Source: Treponema sp. (GTDB taxonomy: Bacteria > Spirochaetota > Spirochaetia > Treponematales > Treponemataceae). Taken from it: a stretch of DNA of 41,752 nt. A program made the position numbers and the translations under genes. Where the stretch lies: positions 1-41,752 of the forward strand of contig JAGCWT010000023.1 of NCBI GenBank assembly GCA_017961705.1, in the 5' to 3' direction. A model generated the notes under the pieces. That model was given only the letters and a program-made list of their open reading frames with translations, searched no databases and had not been told where the DNA came from. Positions 41,620-41,752 of this stretch are shown here, in pieces (position 1 is the stretch's first letter; each line of letters begins with the position of its first letter).

Positions 41620-41752
41620 CTACCACCACCAGAGGTGGTGGCTTGAAATGTGAACCGCTCAAAGCGGTTAGCCTAGCCTACGGCCACAGGCTTAACTATT
41701 GTTGCCCATCTTGTCTGCGGTCTTCTTCTTCTTGGTCCCGGATGTAATTCCG
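41620..41752 (-). mobile_element. Right end of an IS200/IS605-family element
   Basis: Three stem-loops stand in a row: CCACCACC/GGTGGTGG (41623-41641), AACCGCT/AGCGGTT (41653-41669) and AGCCT/AGGCT (41670-41692). Compact sub-terminal hairpins of this kind are typical of IS605-type ends and of the omegaRNA 3' part of TnpB elements. No target-site duplication is visible, as expected for this family. The exact end, probably at 41620-41622, cannot be fixed without the other end. Confidence 0.65.
41692..41752 (-). CDS. Possible 3' end of a tnpB-like gene (partial)
   Basis: Two minus-strand frames are open from the window edge. One ends in TAA at 41694-41692 with the sequence GITSGTKKKKTADKMGNNS, the other in TAG at 41698-41696. 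A tnpB gene is expected at this place just inside an IS605 right end, but too little is visible to identify it or to choose the frame. Confidence 0.3.
   Translation of the reverse strand, partial: GITSGTKKKKTADKMGNNS

Noticed and set aside
1-41752. CRISPR array
   Set aside because: Repeats found are dispersed or very short tandem units; none shows regular repeats of 25-40 nt with unique spacers, and no cas gene is present.

Overview
The window looks like chromosomal DNA from a host-associated or gut-type spirochaete, most likely a Treponema relative. This is an inference from gene content: a FabV-type enoyl reductase like the well-studied Treponema denticola enzyme, a membrane-bound class III cyclase, lipoprotein and outer-membrane genes, and UPF0210. 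The core genes have moderate GC content. Two stretches, about 6.8-10.1 kb and 32.1-41.7 kb, are clearly AT-richer and carry accessory genes. Genes are separated by blocks of hairpin-rich intergenic repeats that recur several times and in both orientations.

Layout. 0.3-4.1 kb: a promoter drives a transmembrane class III nucleotide cyclase that overlaps a gene for a membrane-anchored coiled-coil protein. 4.5-6.8 kb: a UPF0210 (DUF711, 'PFL family') protein and a GNAT acetyltransferase. 6.9-10.1 kb: an AT-rich island with an AbiEi/AbiEii-type toxin-antitoxin pair separated by a gene that looks like a collapsed restriction helicase (start of a nuclease domain joined directly to helicase-associated domains). 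A frameshifted lipoprotein gene and a small membrane protein follow. 10.2-12.6 kb: a ZnuC/ZnuB-type metal ABC transporter flanked by two small secreted Cys-containing proteins, with no substrate-binding protein in the window. 13.1-18.3 kb: a small hypothetical gene, a secreted FGE/SUMF1-fold protein, and a two-gene phosphorelay (hybrid kinase with HPt plus a double-receiver regulator). 18.9-23.6 kb: hisD, def, fmt and a PASTA-repeat membrane protein, then a convergent small gene behind a bidirectional terminator. 24.2-26.7 kb: a broken secreted-protein gene, fabV and a small secreted protein. 26.7-31.7 kb: a leftward operon of two FtsX/MacB-type permeases, a LolA-like periplasmic protein and an outer-membrane barrel protein, with no ATPase gene.

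32.1-41.7 kb holds the most interesting region: a tightly packed leftward operon with the C-terminal half of a SNF2-type helicase, a DUF1016 PD-(D/E)XK nuclease, an Eco57I-like N6-adenine DNA methyltransferase, and a 1152-residue protein with an N-terminal Q-x-K (Cap4/DUF4297-like) nuclease core and a very long helical C-terminal region. Gene spacing is 1 nt, -4 nt and 3 nt, so these are probably made and used together as an anti-phage restriction-type system that I cannot match to a named one. The helicase gene is cut by what looks like the right end of an IS200/IS605-family element at about 41.62 kb. The element's TnpB/omegaRNA-type end abuts the helicase codons.

At several genes without a Shine-Dalgarno sequence, a -10 box sits 7-9 nt upstream of the ATG, suggesting leaderless transcripts. 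No tRNA, rRNA or CRISPR array was seen.
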